A stretch of DNA of 64,000 nt from Capitella teleta (lineage: Eukaryota; Annelida; Polychaeta; Capitellidae), in the NCBI GenBank assembly GCA_000328365.1, contig KB293301.1, forward strand, positions 44,766 to 108,765, in the 5' to 3' direction. Shown piece after piece: positions 20,498 through 30,800 of the stretch; positions within the stretch are counted from its first letter, which is position 1, and each line of letters begins with the position of its first letter. Under the pieces are notes generated by a model, which had not been told where the DNA came from, ran no database searches, and saw only the letters and a program-made list of their open reading frames with translations. The translations under genes were made by a program, and so were the position numbers.

Positions 20498-23300
20498 GTA
20501 GTAAATAAAAGAAAATTGTTCACGCATGGCGTACCACAAGAGCACCGACAAAAACTCTCATCCCCACCCCCCCCCCTCCCCCCAAAAAATCTAATATATT
20601 TATAAAGGTTCATTTTATTTTTATTTTTAGAATTGTTCATATCTTCAATGCTGGCTGTCAGAGCAAAAGTGCATAACAAAGCAACTCAAGGCACGCATAG
20701 AATTTTAACAACTTCCGAGTTAATTACATAATCTGGCCACTGACCTAATGAAGTATCTTAGCGAGCACTCTAGTTGTGTTGCATTTGATTGGTCGATTGC
20801 TTTAAAGGGAGGGAGAACTGGTTAAAAATGGACTTTGAGTCGTTATTTGATGCACCAAAAATGATTCCTATGCCTGGCCCACACAAGGAATATCATCGCT
20901 AACGATTTCGCGGGAGATATATTGCTAATTAGGCGTGACGTCAGGAGCTGTGATGAAACACCGAGTTCCCCATCTTTCACAATGGGCCTCGTCATATCAG
21001 CGTGCCCTGCGACTAAACCCTTGGATAATTTTTTATTTTATTTTCGGAAATAGATAGAATAATCATTTTACCACCAGTCAGGGGCGAAAAAAAAATATTT
21101 TTCGCTATTTTTCTTATTTTAACAAGCGATTTTCTGGGACACCTACCATGTTTCTCATCCTGAAACAGTAAAGAGGTCAGCCAGAGTGCACCACGCATGC
21201 GCTTTCGTTTCGTAAATAACAAAGATGTCCTTTTATGTCGAAGATGATCTGCTCTGATTGGCTGAAATCGATATCTTCACGAGGGGAACGGGACCAATCA
21301 CGGCAAGCCTTCAGCTGACGTTTGCCTCCTATACTTCCCAATGGAAGCCATTCTCCCATAGGCGCAATGCTTACCCCGATATTCGGAATGCATTATTTCC
21401 TTACGCTTGCATCCAGGCATGGCGTTTTTGGCACGGAATGCTATCAATTGGTGCTATGAGTCAATAGAACATCACTTAAAATTCAGTTTCCCATCCCTTT
21501 AATCATTTTTCATTGCTATATTAGAACACCATACTCCACACGACCACAGCTGGTACGTAAATGCCCTATCAAGACGTCAACTCACGATGAGAATGAAAAT
21601 GCCATTCTGAGTTATTAATAAACCAGGCCTAGATTTGCCAGGTTATGGCGATGTGCAATGTGTCAGGCAGCTGGTCCGGTGCTGTACTTAAAGGCCATTA
21701 ATGGAAATGCATCTTATTGGAGCCTCGTTCTGTTTAATAGGTCAATAAAGTTGTTTACAGCTACGATTGTCATCGGTGGGTGTTATTACGCGACCATGCA
21801 AGCTACATGAGCACGCACCTCATCCCCCGACAGGGCATCGATAAATGAGCCCTCATCTGTCACATCCAGCAATTCCTTAATAAGGAAATTAACGCACGTA
21901 ATAACACATCAACAGAACCAACCTAAGTGTGTATAAGCATGATTCTCGGTTAACGATGCTGAGCTTGATGAGTTCAGATCTTCTACGGAATGTTTGCTCA
22001 CCTAAAACAGTAGTTTCCAGATAAACTTCCACCTTCAGCGCCGTAAATGAATATCAGCAAACCCCACGTGTGATTGCAATAATCAGATGCAATGTGAGGT
22101 GTATCTTTTTAAATACCTTCTGGAATTTCATCTGAGTCGCAGAGCGCAAAGGTGAGCCGTCATGCTAAGGTGCATCTTTTCAATCAGCACTGAAGACGGC
22201 GTTAAAAAAAAAACTTAAAATTGGTCTCCTCAGTCCACGTTGTTGTTGGCTGAAAATCGGGTGTACTTTTATAAAGAATTTTTTCTTCTTTTCTTTTTAT
22301 TTCGATGACGTGGGTCATGTCATACACTTCGTCCTTAACTAGGTCGTGCCTGCATGTAACTGTCTCTCCTAAAATGAGATCTTATATGCGTCTTAGACAC
22401 ACACATAACAGTGCATAATGGTTTTTTTTTCTGGTTACTCTTTACTTGTATGTATCCACATAGAAGATATTCATTCTCCCTCAACGCCTATCGGACAACT
22501 CCCTCTACTGTTACAAATACAATGTCGTCTTTTTCTCTTTTCTCCTCACCACCCATGAATAACCTTTGTCAAAAACATATCGGATCTTGGATATTTTGAT
22601 CTAGATTTCTTACCACGACTGCACACATTCCGCTTTCGGTTGATTTATTACATGTGAATCTGCACTTGGTTGATCCCAATTAAAAACGACTTTGAAGTTT
22701 GCTTCAGTGCTCATGGAATAAGTCCAAGTTGACTTATGCATTTTGCTGGATTGGGGCATTCTACCCAATTGGAAATTTGCACGTTGTCGGAAGGTGTGAT
22801 TCTGTGATTTACGATCGAAATTCAGAGCACGCACACGAATGTGGAAATTACTAACGTCAGGAGACTCAAAAGCGAGACAGTGATGCATTGACTCCTGCTG
22901 ATCACTTTTGTTTTTCTCTCGCACTCTAATTGTTCCATCATTCCACTGCCATTCATCATTTCTCTCATGTTTGCTTGTGTCTTCTCTTCCCTTTATGCTC
23001 ATCTTCCTCTCGGCTTCGGTTTATTCGCTGTTTCTCTTTTTTAGAATCGTATTTATCATCTTATTCTACTCCTTATTTCCTTATTATTACGGTACAATAA
23101 TATATGGAACATATAATTATCGACGTGACTGCGTATGCAGCAGCTGTGTACGGAGCGACCGCGTAGATTCCTTTATGAGACATCCAATTCTCAGTATCAA
23201 AACGGCTAACGAGGAAGCTCTGCTGATTACAGCCGACTTTGATACAATTTTTTTTTCAAACTTCATGCATGCAGTAACATAAATAATAAAAACATGCAAC
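20498..23300. other. Intergenic DNA without recognised genes
   Basis: Includes a C-rich tract near 20565-20585 and pyrimidine-rich DNA at about 22880-23090. Opposing frames of 124-130 codons at 22610-23282 have skewed composition and no domain signature, so they are not called as genes. Confidence 0.5.
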
Positions 23301-23781
23301 GCACGACAATACAGGCAATGCCTTTAAATTGACGGCGACAAGAGTAAAAACAGAAAAGAAGAAAATAATGGCCAGTATTAATGGGAATGAAGTGACAAAG
23401 ATTATCAGTGATAAAAACCTTGACATCGACAAGTAGATGTCCATGTACAGAATTGATCGACATTAAAATTGGCAAGTTCATCAACGTAAAATAAAGTCAC
23501 TTTATGTTTAAAAGTTTTAAAAGGGGTACACTGGCGAATATCGGAAGATAAAAGATTCTATAGTCTCACAATGCGATTATACTATGATGATTTAAAACAT
23601 TCCGTGCGGACAGATTGTGCAGATAAAAGTTTATCATTTGTAAAACGGAGGTCACGTGACGAGTTGGTAATAACGATTTCAGAACTAAAATCTCTATGTA
23701 TAATTTTTTTATAAGAATAAAAGGTCATTGGTCTCGCCTAAAGCAGAATGGTAAAATTTTTAAATCGGTGCAACGTTGAAT

Positions 23782-23844
23782 ATAACAAAAATTCATAGGA
23801 ATTTAAAACATAATATGTTTTAAATTCCTATGAATTTTTGTTAT
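23782..23844. repeat. Perfect hairpin 1 inside the LINE (30-base arms)
   Basis: Arms 23782-23811 and 23815-23844 are exact reverse complements with a 3-base loop. One arm is the LINE's own coding segment (NSYEFLLY in one frame); the other is its inverted copy. A further partial copy follows at about 23845-23859. Confidence 0.92.
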
Positions 23845-23859
23845 TCCTATGAATTTTTT

Positions 23860-23956
23860 AGTGTAAAAAAAAATAATCAAATCTGTACAGCGTTCTGTCA
23901 CTAAATATTATTTAGTGACAGAACGCTGTACAGATTTGATTATTTTTTTTTACACT
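23860..23956. repeat. Perfect hairpin 2 inside the LINE (47-base arms)
   Basis: Arms 23860-23906 and 23910-23956 are exact reverse complements with a 3-base loop. The arm nearest the upstream RT sequence is LINE coding (VKKIIKSVQRSVTK-like, allowing one frameshift). The other arm is its inverted copy. Confidence 0.93.
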
Positions 23957-24784
23957 ATTGGCATTTTGAGGTGACCAAAGAGGAGAACAGTATTCCAAAA
24001 TACTTAAACATAGTGACTTATATAATCGAAATTTAACTTGGGAAGGCGCTCTAAAACAAAACAGCAATAAAACTCAATTAAATCTTAATAAAACCACACA
24101 TTCTGTTACATTTAGAAATGAGTCGATCGATATGTGTATAAAAAGACAGTTTTTTCATCGATTAAAATTGAGACAGACGTCGGAGGTGGGTTGATCAGAT
24201 CTGTACCGCTGTATTGCTGCTTTGTGATGGCTTGGGAGGTCAGTCATAAACTATTCGTGGGGGGAGTCGTATCGCTGGAAGGGGGGTTCAACATCCAGTT
24301 ACGATCCCTCTTCCAATTTCCATCTTCCTGCTTGCGGAATTTCCAAATGTCGCCATTGTCACGCAAGCTAAAACTCGTTGTTCCGTCAGCTTTTGCCCCT
24401 TCATTCAGTTCACGTGCAGCGGAGACGCTCTTTCGGAAAGTAGCGAGCTCCTCCTTGGTCTTTCCAGACCGCAAGCGGAGGGAAGGCAAGCCGTCGCACT
24501 GTCTTCGATCTTCATACAGTTTTTTCTCTTAATTCAAAGAGTTTGAAAGACGTAAAACTGATTATGAACAGCACACAGGACAAGTGTTTTGAAACGGGCG
24601 TCATTGATCTATATCTTGTATGCTTATTTATATTTCATGTACATGTATATATTTTTGTAATCGAAAATATCTTCTTCTCCTTTTTTTTCATGAAATATTT
24701 ACTTAAATATGTGTTCGTCATTAATACGTACTAAACCTATTTTCTCGCTGCAGAGAAAGTTCGTTTCTTTTTGTTCTTACACAA

Positions 24785-24880
24785 CTTACAGCTGCTGTAA
24801 ACGGAATACGATGTCAGTGCAAGCATTCCGTATACGGCAGTGCGGGCGCTCTGTAAACAGCTGCTGTATACGGAACGGTT
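24785..24880. repeat. Three copies of a CTGCTGTATACGGAA-like motif
   Basis: Forward copies lie near 24790 and 24860 and an inverted copy near 24823-24840, making a small imperfect inverted repeat downstream of the death-domain gene. Function unknown. Confidence 0.5.
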
Positions 24881-24934
24881 TCTTATAATTATGTATATTT
24901 CACCCTCACGGATTGAAAAGTTGAATTTGAGGAT

Positions 24935-24940
24935 TTTATT
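24935..24940 (-). promoter_or_regulatory. Candidate polyadenylation signal of the death-domain gene
   Basis: AATAAA on the minus strand about 225 bases past the stop codon at 25163. Motif match only. Confidence 0.45.
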
Positions 24941-25162
24941 ATCGATTTACTACGCAACAGTAAAGTGTATCATTAGCAGTATTTATCACACTGAAGCGTA
25001 TGTACGTAACCTCGTAACACAGATAAATCACAAACAGGTTTGACTTTCTATTTCATTGTACAATGAACAGTGAAAGGAGAAGAGAAATTCGGCGTCCAAG
25101 TATAAACAATGAACAATATTGAATATTGATATCACATAGGCACTCCGGTCACCATAACGTCC

Positions 25163-25612
25163 TCATTGGACAGAAGCAGCGGTTGTGTGAGACGGGGGGG
25201 AGCTGCGTAACTCTTTGTCTAAATCAGCCAGTTCAGCAGCAAGGTCTTCGCGACAGCTTTTCGACAGAGCTGACTGTAGAATCTCCACCTGAAAACGACA
25301 TGAAAGTATTATTGACACAAATACATACAAAGCGTTCAAAATACAAACCTTATTGATTCCTCGAGGGACTTTCTTCACCCACGTCATGAGCATTTCGTAC
25401 TTGCATGTTTCGTCGTTGCCTTGGTTACGACTGTTAGCGTCTCTGATGATCGCCTGCAGTCGAACTTTCTTCACGTTCAGATAATGCGCCAACTTCTGCC
25501 ATTCGTCTCCGAGATTTGCGGATAGGTTGCGAAGGAACTGCTCATTGATAGGACCGTCCGTCTGAACCAGTACCGGTTGTACGCGATTCAGGGTACACGG
25601 TTGCTCGGAATC
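25163..25612 (-). CDS. Death domain (last two exons)
   Basis: The pattern is typical: a first helix NEQFLRNLSANLG, then EWQKLAHYLNV, LQAIIRDAN, YEMLMTWVKKVPRG, then after the intron VEILQSALSKSCREDLAAEL. The conserved Trp of the fifth helix (TWVKK) and the L-x3-R/C-x-DLA ending are present. The protein ends 20 residues later in a Ser/Pro-rich tail. Confidence 0.88.
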   Translation of the reverse strand, partial: DSEQPCTLNRVQPVLVQTDGPINEQFLRNLSANLGDEWQKLAHYLNVKKVRLQAIIRDANSRNQGNDETCKYEMLMTWVKKVPRGINKVCILNALYVFVSIILSCRFQVEILQSALSKSCREDLAAELADLDKELRSSPPSHTTAASVQ

Positions 25613-28600
25613 CTGAAAAGGACATTGCATGATCGTTACTCAGAATTAATACTGTAACCCATTTGATACAAGCAATATATTAATGTTATAGATGCATACA
25701 GAATAATCTCGATATGTTGAAGTGCGAGGGACCGTCGAAATTGCTTCGACGTATTGTGCCTTTGAGATATGTTGTAGTAATAGGGGTTATTACAAATATC
25801 CCAAGACTCGAATATCCTATCATATATTTTTATAATGCACTCAACTCTCGTACGGATTAAACAGAATGAAATTAACAAACACACTGGAAAACATGCAATC
25901 AACAAAAAAATTGAACTGGTTATTGGAAATAACAAATGACCTCATACTTGGCCACACTTTGATGGTATCAAACATGACACAGTTAAGTTGCGTGGCGATT
26001 GTATGAACAGAAACGAACTGATGATCCAACATTGTCCCCACCCCACCCCCTCAACAATTATATATACTAACTAACTATCCCTTCTCTTAAAACTTCAAAG
26101 TTCCGTGTCCCCATCCTTTCTCTCTGAGAGTGCCGATTTGTTACATATTTGTAGATTTATGTATTTCTTTCGTGCGTATAAACAATGTCGACCACAAAGG
26201 AAGACGTCGATTGGGAGTGCGTATATCTTTGTTTTCACACCTTTTGTTAAATTGGCATGAAAATGAAAGGGATATGTATTAGCCTTTAATATGCTTGTTG
26301 TTTTGAATATAGTTATGAAAATTCTCAGAATTCTCTATGTATTGTAACACAAGTGACATCAATAATCGATATCTAATGCAAATATATTCTTGCTAAAGAA
26401 ATCATTCACATAAGTAGGCAGAAACAAGATTGATATTTCATAAATGGAATCGCTTTTAAGCCGTTTTCTAAGACTGCAATAACAACAAGAGCAACATTTA
26501 TTGAGACTGGCTTTCGAAAGAATTTGGCTACTTAACTTCACAACATAATCCTGAATGCACAAGCAAATCTGCACGATCAAGCACAGCAATTGCCCTTTTA
26601 CCTTTGGGATGCTGACCAAGTGATCGGACACCAAGTGCCTGACCACTTCCACGAGCGGCTCCTCCTCGGTGCCATCGTCATTCCTCTTCGCCTTGTGCGT
26701 CACGGTCTCGACGCGTTCCAGTTGCACGAAGCCTCGGTACACCTGGTAGTTCTTCTGTAAATACTTGTCCACTTCGACGACTGAAAACGAGGCTCTGTTG
26801 GTCAATTGCGAGTTAAAGATGATCTCTCTCTTTTTGTTATCATAGCTCTTGATGTTGCCTCGGAAGGTGACTTCCAGGACGTCGCCCTCGTGCAAGGAAA
26901 CCTCTTTTCCGGCCCCTGGGCCTTCTTCGTAACCTTCGTCCTCAAGAGCTTTAATGGTTTTCTCTTGTTTGGCAACTGGAACAATCTGCATGCAAATGTC
27001 GCATAGGTCGTCAGCCCTGCAGTGACATAATGCTAATGATAGAATCAGTTTGAAAATAACATACCACACCTTTGTTTGAGAATGGATTGTACAATTCGCT
27101 GACTCAAGCGCTCTTCGATGAGTTCAGCAATCTTCTGTGCCTCACGTCCATCAAGGTTCGTCCGAGTTCGCAAAACAATAAATCTTAAGAGAAGGATTGA
27201 AATCAGAATGAATATGAATTTTGCGCTTGCTTACTTCGGATAAGGGTTGAATAGATCCATCTGCACGATGTCCAGTTTGATCTGATCCAAGCCAAAGTTC
27301 TCTTTGACTTGCCACTTTCCATTTGACAGCTTTTGCACGAAGTACAGCAAATCGTTCTCGTCATCTACATAAAATTTAGCTTGAAGTCAACACCAGCACA
27401 GCGTTGAGCCCTCACCGTCGCTGTTCCCATACTGGCCCATGTACCATTTCGTCGTGTTGACCTTCTTGACGGGTTCTGCGTCTTCCTCATCGTCTTCCTG
27501 TTTCTGCTGACTCTTCTGCTTGGTTTGTTTCTTCTTTTTGGGATTTCCGGATGGAGCCGCATCTGCCATTGGTGGAGGGAATCCCACGGGCTGCTTCATT
27601 TTGGCCTCCTTTGCCGCCCTTGCAGCTGCCGCCTTCTTGGCCTTCACAGGATTTGGAGGAACCGGCAATGTCATCTACGAGTGCATAAAGAGGTTGAACC
27701 GGAGAATCACAAAAAGAAGCAATGCTTTACCGTGACAGGACCATCGAACTCGCGGCTCTCCCATTCCATAGCAGCAATTGAGGAAGAGGTCAATAATCCT
27801 TTGCCTTCTGGAAGTTGCTTGATGGCATTCATGGTGGCTGAATCAACTGGTTGCAGCTAAACAGATGATCCAAATTTCGATTTAATTTTTACGCTACTCA
27901 ATTCCTACCTGGAAAACGAAGTGCTCATTTTTCTTGAAAGTGTTTTTGGTTGTACTGAATGTGACTCGAGTATCAACATTAGACGTTACTTTTCCGCCCC
28001 GTTTACCCAAAACAAGGAAATCTCTCTTAAAGCGAGAAACCACGGCGAGGTCAGTCGGTACACTCAACTCCGCTTGGGCAAATTTCATGTCCTATCAGAG
28101 GCAACATTTTCATGATACATCCACCTGTAATTAAGACAATGAACTTACTTTACAACCTTCGAACGTGACCTCATTTGAAGCAAGATCCTTCCATGAGCCG
28201 TCATCTTGACGAGCTTTGATGACAGCTTCTCTGCTAGCTGCACTGGCTCTTGATATGCAATGAGGTATAGCCACCTGGATCGGGCTCTGTGGAAAGAGTA
28301 CCAACCATCAGTGATGATGTCTTTGCTCTAATAAGAACGGGTATTCACGTTTATCAACTCATCCTCGTTTGAATAAGCCAATCGGATGATGTTTCCAACC
28401 AGTTCTTCATTCAATTCATATTTGAAATCCACGTCTATCTGAGGGACGGTTGAGCATTTCAAGGCTCCTTCCGAAAACCTCTGAGGATCCGCTCTGACCA
28501 TGCAACCAACCTCCTTACCAACCGGTCCCTCTACCATGTATCTATTTCAAAACAACAATTCAACCAAGTTGCCACATCGGCTCACAACTCAGATCGTGTA

Positions 28601-30800
28601 CTCACTCAAACGAAGGCCATGATTCCCACGCCGCTGCCTTTGGTTCCAAGCCATCTTGCACACTCGGGTTCTTCATCAGTCTCCCTCGTCTTGCATCTTC
28701 CTTTTTTCTCTCCTCTTCCTTCCTCTCCATTTCTTCCTGTAGCTTTCTTTCCTTTTCCAATCTATCAGCCTCCTCCTTCTGTTTCTTTTCGTGCTCTTCT
28801 TTTTTTCTCTTCTCGTACTCTTCCTGGGTTCTTTTCGCTTCCTGTGCTGTTTTCTCTGCGATCAAAGTCGCTTCAGCTGCTGAAGATTCCGTTTCTAAGA
28901 CGAGTTGAGATGACCTGAGCAGCTCATCTCCAACTTTAGCCAATTCTTTATTCAGGGTCTGGATCTTAGCTTCAATTTCTCTCTCTTCCAGACTCACCCG
29001 ACCATCAGCTGTAGAGAAAAAGAGAAGGCGATTAAAGAAATACAAAGGCGATCCTGATAATTATGATGGAATCTCACCAAATGAATGATGTTCCTCCTAT
29101 AATAATTATTATATGTGGAATGCGAAGAGAAAATTGAGAAATATCGGAGAGGATCGAACAATTCGATTCATATGTAAACAGAGCCAGAGAGCTTCACCAC
29201 TAAATATTACATAACCGGCCGGACCTTTTAGGGTATTGGTGGTAAGTATTGTATACACAACGGCGTCGTAAACTTGAAACACCAAGGCAAAAAGAAGTGA
29301 AGGCGGAAATGGAACGTTATTGATTACCTGAGACGCTAAGAATCCGAAACTTATATTGGAAAGAGTTCTTGCATAGTTTCATATCGAATTACTTCTTTTT
29401 TACGGTCTTTTTTGTTTTACCTCACGGAGAAATGCATGTATATTATTTAGAGATTATAATAATGGTATGTAGCACTGGATAATGATTACACTTCGGTGGT
29501 AAAAAATAAATAGGCAAATAGGAGGAAGTGATGTGAGTGAACAAAACCGGTACATTGGTGAAGGCGGTGCAATTGATTAGAGACCAAATTAAAAAATAGA
29601 AACATTAGTGCTTTCAAATTATTGGGTTTACTTTTCGGGTTTGTAGTTGAACCATTGACCAACAGTGTCGGATCTGAATGAAATTCATACAATATTATAA
29701 GCTAATAAGATAAATTATGCTAATGAAAACATGGCTGAGAACCGAATTTTTCATTGAGACGGACTTCAAGCACAAATACTTAAGATTTATCAGTGTAACA
29801 AAACATAACAAAATAGCTAAGCAACACTGGATGTAGGGCCTACCTCTCTATGCAACAGAGGCATGGCACCATATTTCACTCTCAATTTACCTGATTTCAA
29901 GAATTTGAAACACATCGTTGCCAAAATCAAAGATAGCTGAATGCATAATTGATGAACATCCCGATTGGGGCATCTGTAACAGCTGACCAGTTTTGGAATC
30001 TGCGATCAATATTTCCTTAATCAGGTTTCACAGGTAATCTGATGAACACCTTCTTAATATTGCATGGCATCATCTCAGTCGCTGTTGTGATCCAATGCTA
30101 AATGCTAATATTAGCCGTTAAACTCAGCGCTAAACTCAGCATATTATGCTCCAGAGCTATAAAACATATGACTCGACAAGTTTATGGCTATGTCATTGAA
30201 CTTCATTTGCCATTTCTAGAAGTCAATATCGTATATTTGTTATCGGTTCTAAGAACTTATTATAAGCAGTGTGCCGTGCAATTATATTGATCCGCTTTCC
30301 CATTATCACTACCATTATAATGTTATAGGACTTATAATCTAGCTCATAAAATATCCTCATATATATATACTGTGGTAATGATTAGATAGTAAATTTGTAT
30401 TTGATGCAATTCAAACTACAAATAACACAGAACATATCGTGTAATGGTCAGTGCAACAGATAAACTCACTTCGTGGTTCGTACGGTCGACTGTGAATCTT
30501 CCGGTAAACTCTATCCTTAATGTCATACATGATCCCTCGGACATCATCCAGTTGTTTAGCCGTGAAATTAGAATATGCCTTGAAGTCATCCATGACCCCG
30601 CTAACAGAGGTCACCATCTCAGCCAGGTCATCTCCGGGAAAATCGGCATCAAGATCTTTGAAGCGATCTGATTGCAGTTTGGAATGAAGACCTTTGAGAT
30701 CATCCTGAAATGCTTTGACGTTGAAATCCTCGGGATTGCGCTCCGGTACGGATTCTGGCTCTTGTCGTTCCCTATCCGGCTCAGGAGATCCGGTAGACAT
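25163..30800 (-). CDS. ZU5/UPA-like death-domain protein, resembles DTHD1
   Basis: Thirteen exons joined in phase give about 907 residues (893 without the optional exon 2): 30800-30470, 29673-29632, 29008-28606, 28541-28349, 28286-28149, 28091-27909, 27856-27731, 27674-27416, 27364-27235, 27183-27070, 27016-26602, 25612-25349, 25288-25163. The start has a good context (AACCATGTC). In order: a helical N-terminus, a long charged coiled coil, a ZU5/UPA-like region (SPIQVAIPHCISR), a Lys-rich linker, a second globular region and a C-terminal death domain. Death domains are adaptor modules. The architecture, with no membrane segment, recalls DTHD1 more than UNC5, ankyrin or PIDD, because there is no signal peptide, Ig, ankyrin or leucine-rich repeat. 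The name is an inference from layout. Confidence 0.82.
26602..28541 (-). CDS. Death-domain protein, central ZU5/UPA-like regions and Lys-rich linker
   Basis: The first globular region (28541-27731) contains EGPVGKEVGCMVRAD, SPIQVAIPHC and VVSRFKRDFLVLGKR. SPIQVAIPHC matches the ZU5-to-UPA junction pattern of ankyrins and UNC5. A basic, disordered linker follows (27674-27416, with KAKKAAAARAAKEAK and NPKKKKQTKQK). The second region (27364-26602) is beta-rich with DVLEVTFRGNIKSYD and VEVVRHLVSDHLVSIPK and may be a second UPA-like unit. The domain call is by pattern only. Confidence 0.6.
28606..30800 (-). CDS. Death-domain protein, N-terminal helical and coiled-coil exons
   Basis: Exon 1 (110 codons) is Pro/Glu-rich, then helical (FQDDLKGLHSKLQSDRF, YSNFTAKQLDDVRGIMYDI). 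Exon 3 encodes about 100 residues of continuous Glu/Lys/Arg coiled coil (EEYEKRKKEEHEKKQ, ERKLQEEMERKEEER). The 42-base exon 2 at 29673-29632 (PTLLVNGSTTNPK) has an AG acceptor and GT donor and keeps phase 1, so it could be constitutive or skipped. It is the least certain exon. Confidence 0.75.

Larger units (their letters stand above)
23300..24540 (-). mobile_element. Rearranged LINE: ORF1 end, internal deletion, RT C-terminus and 3' end
   Basis: Reading the minus strand: 24489-24244 encodes a frame ending like a LINE ORF1 (ELATFRKSVSAAREL, FSLRDNGDIWKFRKQ). It is followed by scattered RT C-terminal motifs in changing frames: HIDRLISKCNRMCGFIK (about 24125), RLYKSLCLSILEYCSPLWS (about 24000) and, near the 3' end, DLFFLYKIIHRDF and a NLLSSDIRQCTPFKTFKHK-like tail. 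Most of ORF2 is missing. Two tandem fold-backs (23782-23844 and 23860-23956) interrupt the RT C-terminal region. The element is inactive and multiply frameshifted. Confidence 0.7.

Noticed and set aside
22610-23282. Overlapping frames of 124 and 130 codons on opposite strands
   Set aside because: Pyrimidine-rich low-complexity DNA with no motif. At most one strand could code and neither looks convincing.
27525-27860. 111-codon plus-strand frame
   Set aside because: Antisense shadow of the death-domain gene's Lys-rich linker and preceding exon.
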